Below are positions 1 to 8,346 of a DNA stretch of 35,678 bases, one piece after another. Where the stretch lies: contig NZ_JPST01000063.1 in the NCBI RefSeq assembly GCF_000763315.1, positions 1-35,678 of the forward strand. The letters are read 5' to 3'. Both the position numbers and the translations under genes were made by a program. The notes below the pieces were generated by a model that made no database searches, was not told the DNA's origin, and worked only from the letters and a program-made list of their open reading frames with translations. This DNA is from Thermoactinomyces daqus (GTDB lineage Bacteria > Bacillota > Bacilli > Thermoactinomycetales > Thermoactinomycetaceae). Positions within the stretch are counted from its first letter, which is position 1, and each line of letters opens with the position of its first letter.

Positions 1-24
1 TAATTTATTGAGGGAGGTGAGACA

Positions 25-822
25 ATGCGCGTACGGAAGGCGGTGATTCCGGCAGCGGGGATGGGACGGAGATTTTTGCCCATTACCAGGGCGATTCCCA
101 AGCCGATGCTGCCGATCGTCGATCGTCCGGCATTGCACTATCTCGTCGATGAGGCCAAACGGTCGGGAATCGAACAAATTGCGATCATTGTGGGATATGG
201 CCGCCAAGTGATTCAAACGTACTTCGCCGGAGATCCCCAGGTGACGCTGATTGACCAACCTGAACCAAAAGGATCCGGGCATGCGGTCTTCATGGCCCGT
301 TCCTTTGTGGGGGATGAGCCTTTCGCCGTCTTGTTGGGCGACATCGTGATTGACAGTGACCCGCCTTGCACCGGACAATTGATCGATGCTTTTCAGCGGC
401 ATAAATCTCCCGTGCTGGCGGTTGAAACGCTGAAATATGAATTATTGTCCCAACATAATGCCATCGAGTATCAACCGATCGATGAGAACGAGGTGCTCAT
501 ACGTCATATTGTGGAAAAACCGCAAGAGAATGTCCCCTCAGCTGTGACCGCAATTGGAAGATATATTTTTCCGCCCGGAATTTTCCCTGTTCTTTCGAAG
601 ACACGGCCGGGTTTCGACGGGGAGATTCAATTGACGGATGCGATCAATACCCTGTTGCAAAGGGAGCGGGGAATTGGCCTGTTTTACAAGGGAAAGCGCT
701 TTGATATAGGGGACAAACGGGATTATGTCATGGCCAATTTGGAATTTGCCCTGAAAAGGGAGCAATACAGTGAGGATTTGTGGTCAGCGCTGGAAAAGCT
801 GGCGAATCCCGTTGGGGAATAA
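25..822 (+). CDS. galU: UTP--glucose-1-phosphate uridylyltransferase
   Basis: Makes UDP-glucose from UTP and glucose-1-phosphate in the cytoplasm, the activated sugar for glycolipids, teichoic-acid glycosylation and polysaccharides. The 265-residue product has the nucleotidyltransferase signature near residues 10-31 (AAGMGRRFLP, then PKPMLPI), the metal/sugar loop LLGDIVID near 103-111, the VEKP motif in mid-protein, GEIQLTDAI, and a C-terminal FDIGDK...LEFALKRE block typical of GalU/GtaB. It is somewhat shorter than B. subtilis GtaB (about 290 residues), and has PKPML where most GalU proteins have PKEML. GGGAGGTGA lies 5 nt before the ATG. No promoter can be judged because only 24 bases precede the gene. 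The diacylglycerol glycosyltransferase encoded about 400 bp downstream on the other strand would be a natural consumer of UDP-glucose. A thymidylyltransferase acting on another sugar is less likely. Confidence 0.9.
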   Translation: MRVRKAVIPAAGMGRRFLPITRAIPKPMLPIVDRPALHYLVDEAKRSGIEQIAIIVGYGRQVIQTYFAGDPQVTLIDQPEPKGSGHAVFMARSFVGDEPFAVLLGDIVIDSDPPCTGQLIDAFQRHKSPVLAVETLKYELLSQHNAIEYQPIDENEVLIRHIVEKPQENVPSAVTAIGRYIFPPGIFPVLSKTRPGFDGEIQLTDAINTLLQRERGIGLFYKGKRFDIGDKRDYVMANLEFALKREQYSEDLWSALEKLANPVGE

Positions 823-871
823 GTTTCATTCCTTGATTTATGAAAAGAATTAGTGTATTTTTGACACGAAA

Positions 872-1120
872 ATGAATGTAGAAAGTGTGAGTGAAATTAA
901 GGTTGGATCACGCGAAGTGAATTTGGACAAGATTGAAGAGCGCAGCAAAAATCCAATGGTCAAAAAATATGGAATTACCTGGACGCTCTACAAATGTGAG
1001 ACATGCAAATTTCTCGTGCAAACGGAAAAGAGTTTTCGTTGTCAACATCACAACGGGCGTCATTATCCGTCATGGGATGCATGCGGGCTGTATCGCCCTG
1101 CGGATCAGGGGGAAAGTTAA
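872..1120 (+). CDS. small Cys-rich hypothetical protein (possible zinc-binding)
   Basis: I do not recognise a family. The 82-residue product has a charged N-terminal third and then CETC, a second Cys in FRCQHH and a fourth in DACGLY, a C-x2-C...C...C layout with adjacent histidines that could hold a metal. The start is uncertain. No Shine-Dalgarno precedes ATG 872. A TTGATT-N17-TATTTT promoter-like pair at 833-861 would start RNA about 4 nt before this ATG, so it may be leaderless; in-frame GTG 887 and ATG 956 also lack clear ribosome sites. It ends just before a strong hairpin terminator, which supports a real transcribed gene. Confidence 0.55.
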   Translation: MNVESVSEIKVGSREVNLDKIEERSKNPMVKKYGITWTLYKCETCKFLVQTEKSFRCQHHNGRHYPSWDACGLYRPADQGES

Positions 1121-1140
1121 CCCTTCCGCCATGCCACACA

Positions 1141-1180
1141 GCAAAACGGTCTGTCTTTTTCTCTGGACAGACCGTTTTGC
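1141..1180. terminator. bidirectional hairpin terminator
   Basis: A perfect 15-bp inverted repeat (1141-1155 with 1166-1180) has a 10-nt loop. TTTT lies within the distal arm on either strand. It sits between the convergent ends of the Cys-rich gene and the glycosyltransferase gene, so it probably serves both. Confidence 0.75.
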
Positions 1181-1191
1181 ATTGAATGGGA

Positions 1192-2307
1192 CTAATGAAG
1201 ATGATCAGCTATAATTTCGGCTCCGTGAAAGGAGGAGTACGGCTTGCCGATGGAGGATGCTTGTTTGCGCATCAAAGCCAGCTGCTGAGGTTGTTGCAGC
1301 AGCCCGGAAAGATCTTCGGGCAGCCGTTTTGGCTTATCCTGACGAATGGCGGCCCCGCGGTTCAACAGAAAATCGCTGTTGTTCTCTTCCTGGCCGGGAA
1401 TCGGTTTGCAGATCACCATTGGCAAACCGGTCGCCATTGCTTCGGAGCAAGTCATTCCGCCCGGTTTCGTAATGATGAAGTCGGAAGCGCACATGAAATC
1501 AACCATGTTATGGACGAAAGGGAATGTGTAAATATGCGGATCCGTACGGGTTTCCATATGCAGGGATTCGTACAGGGCCTGATTGTTTCCTGTGATGATC
1601 AAAAGCTGGAAAGGCTGATGGCAAAAGGATTTTCGAAAGGAATCAAGACTTTTCTTGATCGGTCCCATTCCTCCTCCTCCACCCATGAGCAAAATGGTGA
1701 AGCGGTCCAGATCAATTCCGAGTTGCTGGCGGGCCCTGCGCGCATCTTTTTGATTCAGGGAAAAAGACGGATCGATCGGGATGCCGGTCGGATAAAGACG
1801 AGGGAGCGGGGTTTTCATTCTTATTTTGTTTCCTATTTCTTCATGGGCGATGATGTAAAAATCGACATCAGGGTGAATCCAAAAACTGTGCGCGTCAAAA
1901 TCGGTAACCACTGCCCCGAGTCGAAAGCTTCCTGCTTTTTTTTGCTTTAAGTGGGTGCAAGCGCTCAAACAAAATGCATGCGTGCAGACAATCAGCTTTG
2001 GAGAGAGGCTGTCAATGATTTCTTTCAATTTACCGGAAACAAGTTTGCCGAGCGGCTCGCGAAAGAAACGATCCCATTCGCGGTCCTGGGAATAGGCCGC
2101 TCCCCAGAGAGAGGGAGCGAAGCGCAGCGTCTGAGTATAAAATTTGCCGATCAGAGTCTCCAATGGTTTGCTGATTAACGGGAGCATGCAGACGATATGA
2201 ACCTCAAGCGAGGGATAACGCATGCGGATTGCCTTTTTTAACGAGTTTGCCGCGCTGTAATGTCCGTAACCGGCAACCGTCTCCGTTAAGATCAAGATTT
2301 TGACCAT
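1192..2307 (-). CDS. MGDG synthase-family diacylglycerol glycosyltransferase (UgtP/YkoN-like)
   Basis: Predicted cytosolic, membrane-associated family-28 glycosyltransferase, which transfers a sugar from a UDP-sugar to diacylglycerol or a related lipid. The N-terminal MGDG-synthase domain begins with ILILTETVAGYGH; the middle has VVTDFDAHSFWIHPDVD and TGIPIDPSF; the C-terminal nucleotide-binding half has ITKPGGMTCSEAMATGLP and PIPGQEENNSDFLLNRGAAI, closely parallel to B. subtilis UgtP. The start is placed at ATG 2307: GGGGAG lies 6 nt upstream of it, but directly abuts the alternative TTG at 2313. The gene follows the YkoP-like gene with a gap of 2 bases and is probably translationally coupled to it. 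In B. subtilis the homologous pair would be ykoP/ykoN. The exact lipid and sugar substrates cannot be read from sequence. 371 residues. Confidence 0.85.
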   Translation of the reverse strand: MVKILILTETVAGYGHYSAANSLKKAIRMRYPSLEVHIVCMLPLISKPLETLIGKFYTQTLRFAPSLWGAAYSQDREWDRFFREPLGKLVSGKLKEIIDSLSPKLIVCTHAFCLSACTHLKQKKAGSFRLGAVVTDFDAHSFWIHPDVDFYIIAHEEIGNKIRMKTPLPRLYPTGIPIDPSFSLNQKDARRARQQLGIDLDRFTILLMGGGGGMGPIKKSLDSFRKSFCHQPFQLLIITGNNQALYESLHMETRTDPHIYTFPFVHNMVDFMCASDFIITKPGGMTCSEAMATGLPMVICKPIPGQEENNSDFLLNRGAAIRQDKPKRLPEDLSGLLQQPQQLALMRKQASSIGKPYSSFHGAEIIADHLH

Positions 2308-2309
2308 TT

Positions 2310-2879
2310 TCAACTCCCCGATCCGTAAAATTGATTTAATCGTTTCTTCGAGATAAATACCCGCTTCGGAATAAGATCATTTTTTCTGCCGGACATTTCC
2401 CGGAGGCCGTTGGGATGGCACAGGAGAAAAATACACTTTGCGGTAAGTGATTTGATCCATCGCGTTTTTGGATTGGAAATGTCGGACACCTCAAAACCGA
2501 GCCGGTTGGCATTGCGATACAGAAGAGTTGTGCCGAGGATCACCTGAATCTCATTATGTTGAGGGTGATGGTTGATAAACCGGATCAATGCCGGCAACGA
2601 GGAGGAGATTAAGCGGCGCAACATAATGGCCCATCCGAATTCGCGCGCTGACGATTGAAGCAGCAACCGGGCGAGAAGCACATTATGTAAATGCAATTGT
2701 ACATACCAATCGCCGCGTTCGAGGATGGCCCCGTCTGCCGTTTGAATGAGTTCCCCCCGGTATTTCTTGACTGACACGCGAAAAATGTTCTTCCCCTTAT
2801 CGACATAGTTCAGGCGAGTAAATAAAAAATAGATGATATCCCACAATTGCCACAGGTTGATTATCGTCTGACGGAACAT
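2310..2879 (-). CDS. YkoP-like protein
   Basis: A 189-residue protein resembling, from memory, the YkoP family, which is found alone or fused to polysaccharide deacetylases. Function is unknown. Visible features are an aromatic N-terminal segment (LWQLWDIIYFLFTRLNYVDKG), a YRGELIQTADGAILERGDW strand region, the WYVQLHLHNVLL segment, a central helical part and a basic C-terminus. The start is placed at ATG 2879 because AGAGGAGG lies 5 nt upstream; an upstream in-frame ATG at 2942 has no ribosome site. It is the first gene of a two-gene unit with the glycosyltransferase, so a role in envelope glycolipid or polysaccharide metabolism is plausible but inferred. Confidence 0.65.
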   Translation of the reverse strand: MFRQTIINLWQLWDIIYFLFTRLNYVDKGKNIFRVSVKKYRGELIQTADGAILERGDWYVQLHLHNVLLARLLLQSSAREFGWAIMLRRLISSSLPALIRFINHHPQHNEIQVILGTTLLYRNANRLGFEVSDISNPKTRWIKSLTAKCIFLLCHPNGLREMSGRKNDLIPKRVFISKKRLNQFYGSGS

Positions 2880-3024
2880 CGGTGCCTCCTCTTTCCGTTT
2901 TTTGTATTGTTGCCTGCGGAGAGGCGGATTATTTTGTTCCAAACGGATGAATGATTGGTAATGGTTGGTGGTGAAACGCTGAACATTTTTTGCCGATCCT
3001 ATTTTTCTTTTCTTTTGATGCCGC

Positions 3025-3030
3025 TATAAT
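3025..3030 (+). promoter_or_regulatory. candidate -10 element for the TRIC-type gene
   Basis: Perfect TATAAT 41 nt before the TRIC-type start codon. No convincing -35 hexamer is present; the upstream stretch is T-rich. Confidence 0.4.
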
Positions 3031-3070
3031 AAAGTCTTGATGTAATTCAGACGGAAAGTGAGCGTTGAGA

Positions 3071-3691
3071 ATGTCCTGGGAATGGTTGAATTTTGTCGGA
3101 ATCGTCGCTTTTGCGGTCAGCGGGGCGCTGGTGGCGATTGAAGAAAGATATGATATATTCGGTCTCTATGTATTGGGGCTGGTTACCGCTTTCGGCGGAG
3201 GAATCATTCGCAATGCCTGTATCGGATTGCCGGTTGGGGATTTGTGGAAACAGGAGATGTTGATTTATGCAGCGCTGATCGCGATTACCTTTGTTTCGAT
3301 GAGTCCGTCCCTCTGGCTTAAGTTTTGCCGCAAATGGCTGAACTTTTTCGACGCGATCGGTCTGTCGGCTTTCTCCATTCAGGGAGCTCTCTTTGCGACG
3401 GGCAAACACCTTCCTTTGGTGGCCGTCATTTTCGCGGCCGTCATGACGGGGATCGGCGGCGGTATTATTCGCGATGTGCTGGCTGGAAGAAAGCCATTGG
3501 TTTTTCAAAGGGAAGTTTACGCTTTTTGGGCGATTGTCAGCGGGGTTGCGGTAGGCCTGAAGTGGGTCGATACCCCCTGGGAATTTTATTTCCTCTGTGC
3601 GGTCATTGTCACTTTGCGGATGATGTCCACAGCGTTGAAATGGCATTTGCCCGGCCGCCTGGTCATTTTAAAAAACAAAGCTAGCCGTTAA
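3071..3691 (+). CDS. TRIC-type (UPF0126) membrane cation channel family protein
   Basis: A 206-residue polytopic inner-membrane protein, about seven hydrophobic segments, built as two similar halves. The first half carries AFGGGIIRNACIGLP and the second GIGGGIIRDVLAGRKP; this repeated GGG-I-I-R motif identifies the prokaryotic trimeric intracellular cation (TRIC) channel family. Bacterial members form K+-permeable channels, but the physiological role is poorly defined. ATG 3071 is chosen over the in-frame TTG at 3065, because the AAAGTGAG ribosome site then lies at normal spacing. The gene is monocistronic: it has its own TATAAT upstream, and its stop codon lies in the loop of a strong terminator shared with convergent polC. 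Confidence 0.88.
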   Translation: MSWEWLNFVGIVAFAVSGALVAIEERYDIFGLYVLGLVTAFGGGIIRNACIGLPVGDLWKQEMLIYAALIAITFVSMSPSLWLKFCRKWLNFFDAIGLSAFSIQGALFATGKHLPLVAVIFAAVMTGIGGGIIRDVLAGRKPLVFQREVYAFWAIVSGVAVGLKWVDTPWEFYFLCAVIVTLRMMSTALKWHLPGRLVILKNKASR

Positions 3692-3717
3692 CGACATCCG
3701 GCTAGCTTTGTTTTTTT
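3671..3717. terminator. bidirectional terminator between TRIC-type gene and polC
   Basis: A perfect 17-bp inverted repeat (3671-3687 with 3699-3715) with an 11-nt loop, followed by T-runs on both strands. The TRIC-type stop codon lies at the loop and the polC stop codon abuts the other side. Confidence 0.9.
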
Positions 3718-6700
3718 AGAACAATACCAGTTGGTTGCTTTCCGGCAGCCCGTCAAGGCAGCCCATGCTTTTCAGCAACTCCACGACGGTACTCGACACG
3801 CGTGAACGGGTCTGGAAATCCTCGATCGAAAGGAATTCCCCGTCTTTCCTGGCTTCCATGATATTTTTGGCGGCATTTTCCCCGACGCCCGGGATGGAGG
3901 CAAAGGGGAGAATCAACTGGTCATCTCCGTCGATAACAAATTGGGTGGCGTGTGATCGATATAAATCAACGTTTTTAAATTTGAAGCCGCGTGCAAAAAA
4001 TTCCAGAACGGACTCCAAAGCAGTAAACAGCCCTTTTTCTTTGGGAGATGCCGCGTTGCCTTTTTCGGCAATTTCTTTCATCCGACGTTTGACAAATTCA
4101 GGCCCTTTCAAAACGACTTCACAATCGAAATCATCTAATAGCCGGAAGAAATAAGTCGCATAATACTGAATGGGGTAATGCACTTTGAACCAGGCGATGC
4201 GGACGGCCATCATAACATAGGCGGCCGCGTGGGCCCGGGGAAACATATATTTGATCTTCCGGCAGGAGTTGATATACCAATCGGGCACGCCATGTTCACG
4301 CATCAGTTCTGCTTCTTCATCGGTCAGCCCTTTTCCCTTCCGCACTTTTTCCATGATCTTAAATGATGCCTTCGGCGGACATCCTTTTAAGATCAGATAG
4401 AGCATGATATCGTCACGGCAACAGATCGTTTCCGACAGCGTTGCCGTACCGCTGCGGATCAATTCCTGAGCGTTGCCGAGCCAAACATCTGTTCCGTGCG
4501 ACAGACCGGAGATGCGCACCAGTTCCGAGAAGCTGGTCGGTTTGGTGTCTTCGAGCATTTGCCGTACAAACTGGGTGCCAAATTCGGGAATCCCCAATGT
4601 GCCCGTTTTGACCCCGCCGATTTCTTCCGGGGTGACACCAAGGGATTCCGTCCCGCTGAACAGTTTTAAAACTTCCGGGTCGTCCATGGGAATTTCCCGC
4701 GGGTTTACGCCGGTCAGATCCTGCAGCATCCGAATGGTAGTCGGATCCTGGTGTCCCAGAATATCCAGCTTCAACAATTTTCCGCTGATGGAGCGGTAAT
4801 CGAAATGGGTCGTCCGCGTGCCGGATTTGACATCGTCGGCCGGATGCTGAATCGGGGTGAAGTCGAAAACATCCTTGTACTGCGGAATAACCATGAGCCC
4901 GCCCGGATGTTGCCCTGTCGTTCTCTTCACACCGGTGCACCCGGCGACAAGTCGGTCAATTTCCGCCTGTCTGAGTTGCAGATTATGATGTTCCTGGTAT
5001 TTTTTCACATACCCATATGCCGTTTTCTCCTGAACCTTGGCGATCGTGCCCGCGCGGTAGATATAATCCTTTCCGAATAATTCCTCTGTATAGGCGTGGG
5101 CCCGTGGCTGATAATCTGAACCGAAGTTCAGATCGATATCCGGTGTTTTATCCGCTTCAAAGCCCAGGAAGGTTTCAAACGGGATGTCGTGCCCGTCTTT
5201 TTTCATCACCTGATGGCAGTTGGGACATTCTTTGTCGGGCAGGTCAAAGCCCGATTCGTAGGAACCATCGAGAATAAATTCGCTGTGTTTGCATTTCGGG
5301 CAGCGCCAGTGTGGCGGAAGTGGATTGACCTCTGTAATCTCACTCATTGTGGCTACAAAGGATGATCCGACCGAACCGCGGGAACCGACCAGATAACCAT
5401 CTGCCAGCGATTTGGTCACCAGGCGCTGGGAAATCAGATAAATCACGGCAAATCCGTGTTTGATAATACTGGTTAACTCGCGCTCGAGCCGTTTTTGCAC
5501 AACCTCGGGCAACGGATCGCCATACCACTCGTGCGCTCTTTTGTAGCACATCTCTTCCAGCTCTTTTTCCGCACCTTCGATCACAGGGGTCGCGGTTCCT
5601 TCCGGCAACAGTTGAATCTCTTCGATTTGTTCAGCGATTTTCCGTGGATTGGAAATGACCACTTCCCGCGCTTTTTCGCTTCCCAGATAGCTGAATTCAC
5701 TCAGCATTTCATCCGTAGTGCGGAAATGCGCTTTTGGCAACGGAACATTGACGCGAAATCCGTTTTGGTTGGAAACGAGGATATCGCGGAAAATCGCATC
5801 CGTTTCATCCAGATAATGCACATTGCTCGTCGCGACGACCGGTTTCCCCAGCTTTTCACCGATTTCCACCAGTAGGCGGTTGGCTTCCCGCAGTCGTTCC
5901 GGGCTTTCGACAATCCCTTTTTCAACCAGATGCAGATTGATGTCAACCGGCTGGATTTCCAGGTAATCGTAAAAGCGCGCGATTTCTTCAACCTGTGCCG
6001 GCGCTTTGGTCAATGCGGCTTCAAACAATTCACCTCTCTCGCAACCCGAACCGATGATGAGCCCTTCGCGGTGTTTGAGCAACTCACTGCGCGGGATCCG
6101 CGGAACGCGGAAAAAATAGTTCAGATGAGACATGGAAATCAGTTTGTATAAATTTTTGAGACCGGTTTGATTGCGCACGAGCAAGATCGCATGGAAAGGA
6201 CGCAAACGGGTAAGGTCGCGGTCTCCGGTTTTTTCATTGAGTTGGCTGAGGTTTTTAACCTCTTTTTCGGCCGCATCGAGAATCATCTTCCACAGGATGT
6301 GTCCGGTGGCTTCTGCGTCATAAATTGCCCGGTGATGTTGTTCCAATTTTACATTCAATTTATCGGCCAGAGTATTTAGCCGGTAGTTTTTCATCCCCGG
6401 ATACAGAAAGCGTCCGAGTTCCAGGGTATCGATCACCGGATTTCGCACCGGCTCTTTTCCCAGCCGTTTGGCCGCTTCCTGCAAAAAGCCCATGTCAAAG
6501 CGGGCATTATGGGCGACGAGGACACAGCCGTCAATAAAGTCGAGGAAACGGGTGATCACGTCATCGATTTCCGGTGCATCTTTCAGCATGTCATCGGTAA
6601 TGTGCGTCAATTCAATGATCTGCTGGGTCAGCGGTCTGTGCGGATTGGCAAACTCGGAAAAGCGGTCGATGATTTCGCCGTTTTTGACCTTGACTGCCGC

Positions 6701-8017
6701 CAACTCGATAATTACATCATGAACGGCTGACAGTCCGGTGGTTTCAACGTCAAATACGACATAAGTATCCTCCAGCAGCGGGCGGTCTGACGGATTGAGG
6801 ACGATCGGAACACCATCATCGACAATGTTGGCTTCCATGCCGAAAAGGACTTTGATTCCGTGTTTTTTTCCGGCTTCATAGGCTTCGGGAAAAGCCTGCG
6901 CCACTCCGTGATCGGTAATGGCCACAGCCGGATGTCCCCATTTTGCTGCCCGTTTGATCACTTCTCCGGCATCGCAAATTCCGTCCATGGCTGACATCGA
7001 TGTATGGAGATGGAGTTCAACGCGCTTTTCTTCGGCTGTATCCTGGCGTTCTTCGGCAGCCGTCTCGGTCAAATCATTTACCATCAGAACCAAATCGCGG
7101 GAGAAGGTGTCAAATTGAACGGAACCCCGGACTTTCAGCCAGTCGCCATCCTTGATGACGGCGAGGATTTCCGCTTGCTCTTTGTCTCTGGCAAACAGTT
7201 TGCAAGCGATCGAACTGGTAAAATCGGTCAGGTTAAAGGTCAACAGTTTGCGACCGCTTTTTAGTTCACGCAGTTCGCTTTTGAACACTTTTCCCTGTAC
7301 GACGATGCTTTTTTCCTCTTCGGTGATTTCCTTGATCGGCACCGGATCGCTCGTGATCTGGTAACCGATTTTCTTCTCGACCGGTTTTTCCGCTTTTTCC
7401 GATTCGCGTTCTGCTGCCTCTTTTGCCTGTTGGGCAAGCAGTTCCTGCATCAGCGTCTGTTCTTCCTGGGCGCGACGGTCATGAAATTCTTTCAGGTGGT
7501 CTCGTTCTTCTTCGGACGATGCGCATTCCAGGAAAACAGAAACCTCCCGGCCGAGAATGCGCCGGCAATATTTGGCCAAAATTTGCTCAAGATTTCGTTG
7601 TTTGGCCATTTGCCGGGCGGCGGGATTTTTAAAGACAATGGTGATTTTATCTGCCTCCGCCTGCCAGTCGGCCCCGGCAAACCAGGTAGCCGCCGCCGGG
7701 GTGATCTGTTCCTGAAGCTGCCGCTCGATCAGTTGTCTGTAATTTTGCAGAAACGTTTCCATTTCCACGTGGTCATAATGAAACTGGATCGATACGTGAA
7801 TTTGTGGATAGAAATGTTTTTTCACTCGTTGTTGGAAGGTGTGCCAAACGTCTGCAGGGAGTATTTCCGGCAGTCGAAGGTGAATGTTCCAGGCACGCCG
7901 ATCCGGGTAAACATTGACTTGTTGAATGATGGCCTGGTTGAAGAATTCTTCCAGCCATTTCGGAGGAAGCTTTACCTCATCAAAGAGATGCTTGACGTTT
8001 GCTTTTGGATAAACCAA
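3716..8017 (-). CDS. polC: DNA polymerase III PolC-type alpha subunit
   Basis: Replicative DNA polymerase of Firmicutes with built-in 3'-5' proofreading; 1433 residues, full length for the family (about 1437 in B. subtilis). In order: an N-terminal domain and OB-fold (about 1-330), a PHP domain split around the exonuclease and beginning VELHLHTSMSAMDG (about 333), a DEDD exonuclease (YVVFDVETTGLS, about 418), a zinc module CPKC...CPNC (about 904-935), the palm with catalytic PDIDLNFG (about 959), KRTTGQHPGG, and a helix-hairpin-helix end. The C-terminus QLVLF is a beta-clamp-binding motif. The start is TTG 8017, with CAGGAGGG 8 nt upstream. A sigma-A promoter lies about 90 nt upstream. In B. 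subtilis polC directly follows proS; here it is about 25 kb away on the opposite strand. Confidence 0.98.
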   Translation of the reverse strand: MVYPKANVKHLFDEVKLPPKWLEEFFNQAIIQQVNVYPDRRAWNIHLRLPEILPADVWHTFQQRVKKHFYPQIHVSIQFHYDHVEMETFLQNYRQLIERQLQEQITPAAATWFAGADWQAEADKITIVFKNPAARQMAKQRNLEQILAKYCRRILGREVSVFLECASSEEERDHLKEFHDRRAQEEQTLMQELLAQQAKEAAERESEKAEKPVEKKIGYQITSDPVPIKEITEEEKSIVVQGKVFKSELRELKSGRKLLTFNLTDFTSSIACKLFARDKEQAEILAVIKDGDWLKVRGSVQFDTFSRDLVLMVNDLTETAAEERQDTAEEKRVELHLHTSMSAMDGICDAGEVIKRAAKWGHPAVAITDHGVAQAFPEAYEAGKKHGIKVLFGMEANIVDDGVPIVLNPSDRPLLEDTYVVFDVETTGLSAVHDVIIELAAVKVKNGEIIDRFSEFANPHRPLTQQIIELTHITDDMLKDAPEIDDVITRFLDFIDGCVLVAHNARFDMGFLQEAAKRLGKEPVRNPVIDTLELGRFLYPGMKNYRLNTLADKLNVKLEQHHRAIYDAEATGHILWKMILDAAEKEVKNLSQLNEKTGDRDLTRLRPFHAILLVRNQTGLKNLYKLISMSHLNYFFRVPRIPRSELLKHREGLIIGSGCERGELFEAALTKAPAQVEEIARFYDYLEIQPVDINLHLVEKGIVESPERLREANRLLVEIGEKLGKPVVATSNVHYLDETDAIFRDILVSNQNGFRVNVPLPKAHFRTTDEMLSEFSYLGSEKAREVVISNPRKIAEQIEEIQLLPEGTATPVIEGAEKELEEMCYKRAHEWYGDPLPEVVQKRLERELTSIIKHGFAVIYLISQRLVTKSLADGYLVGSRGSVGSSFVATMSEITEVNPLPPHWRCPKCKHSEFILDGSYESGFDLPDKECPNCHQVMKKDGHDIPFETFLGFEADKTPDIDLNFGSDYQPRAHAYTEELFGKDYIYRAGTIAKVQEKTAYGYVKKYQEHHNLQLRQAEIDRLVAGCTGVKRTTGQHPGGLMVIPQYKDVFDFTPIQHPADDVKSGTRTTHFDYRSISGKLLKLDILGHQDPTTIRMLQDLTGVNPREIPMDDPEVLKLFSGTESLGVTPEEIGGVKTGTLGIPEFGTQFVRQMLEDTKPTSFSELVRISGLSHGTDVWLGNAQELIRSGTATLSETICCRDDIMLYLILKGCPPKASFKIMEKVRKGKGLTDEEAELMREHGVPDWYINSCRKIKYMFPRAHAAAYVMMAVRIAWFKVHYPIQYYATYFFRLLDDFDCEVVLKGPEFVKRRMKEIAEKGNAASPKEKGLFTALESVLEFFARGFKFKNVDLYRSHATQFVIDGDDQLILPFASIPGVGENAAKNIMEARKDGEFLSIEDFQTRSRVSSTVVELLKSMGCLDGLPESNQLVLF

Positions 8018-8112
8018 GCCAAATTCCCTCCTGTTTTTTAGAGAAACTTGCGCTCCGTGGATTGCAAGGAAAATAGAACTTCCGGATCAGACCCGGGTTC
8101 TGTGTGTCTCTT

Positions 8113-8141
8113 ATCCTATCACAGCGTCAGATAAAGGACAA
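8113..8141 (-). promoter_or_regulatory. sigma-A-type promoter for polC
   Basis: On the minus strand TTGTCC (8141-8136), a 17-bp spacer and TAGGAT (8118-8113). Predicted RNA start is near 8106, about 90 nt before the TTG start of polC. Confidence 0.6.
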
Positions 8142-8254
8142 TGTACTTCTCTTGGAAGCCGGTTCCGGCAAACCCGGTATACACAATTACCGACAGGAAA
8201 ATAATTTTGCAATTTGATTTTTTAAAAAAAGGAGTTTTTTCATTTTCGTTTAAT

Positions 8255-8278
8255 ATCATTTCTTTGAATAGAAATGAT
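8255..8278. repeat. 9-bp inverted repeat upstream of the membrane-anchored repeat protein
   Basis: ATCATTTCT (8255-8263) and AGAAATGAT (8270-8278) are perfectly complementary around a 6-nt centre, TTGAAT. The site lies about 70-90 nt before the TTG start at 8347. It could be an operator or an RNA hairpin; no T-run follows, so it is not a terminator. Confidence 0.45.
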
Positions 8279-8346
8279 CTATGCACACTGCGAAGAGCGT
8301 TCTACTATTGTAGGCGTAGCAGGCGAGCGTAAAAGGAGGATTCGAG

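Larger units (their letters stand above)
8042..8346. other. divergent intergenic region between polC and the repeat-protein gene
   Basis: About 300 bases without a gene. It holds the polC promoter (8113-8141), an A/T-rich stretch (8195-8260), the 9-bp inverted repeat at 8255-8278 and the AAGGAGG ribosome site at 8333-8339 for the plus-strand gene. No clear sigma-A promoter for that plus-strand gene was found. Confidence 0.6.

Noticed and set aside
1186-1950. 254-codon plus-strand frame
   Set aside because: Entirely antisense to the glycosyltransferase, whose motifs are clear; no independent support.
3047-3646. 199-codon minus-strand frame
   Set aside because: Antisense to the TRIC-type gene, whose repeated GGG-I-I-R motifs identify the real frame.
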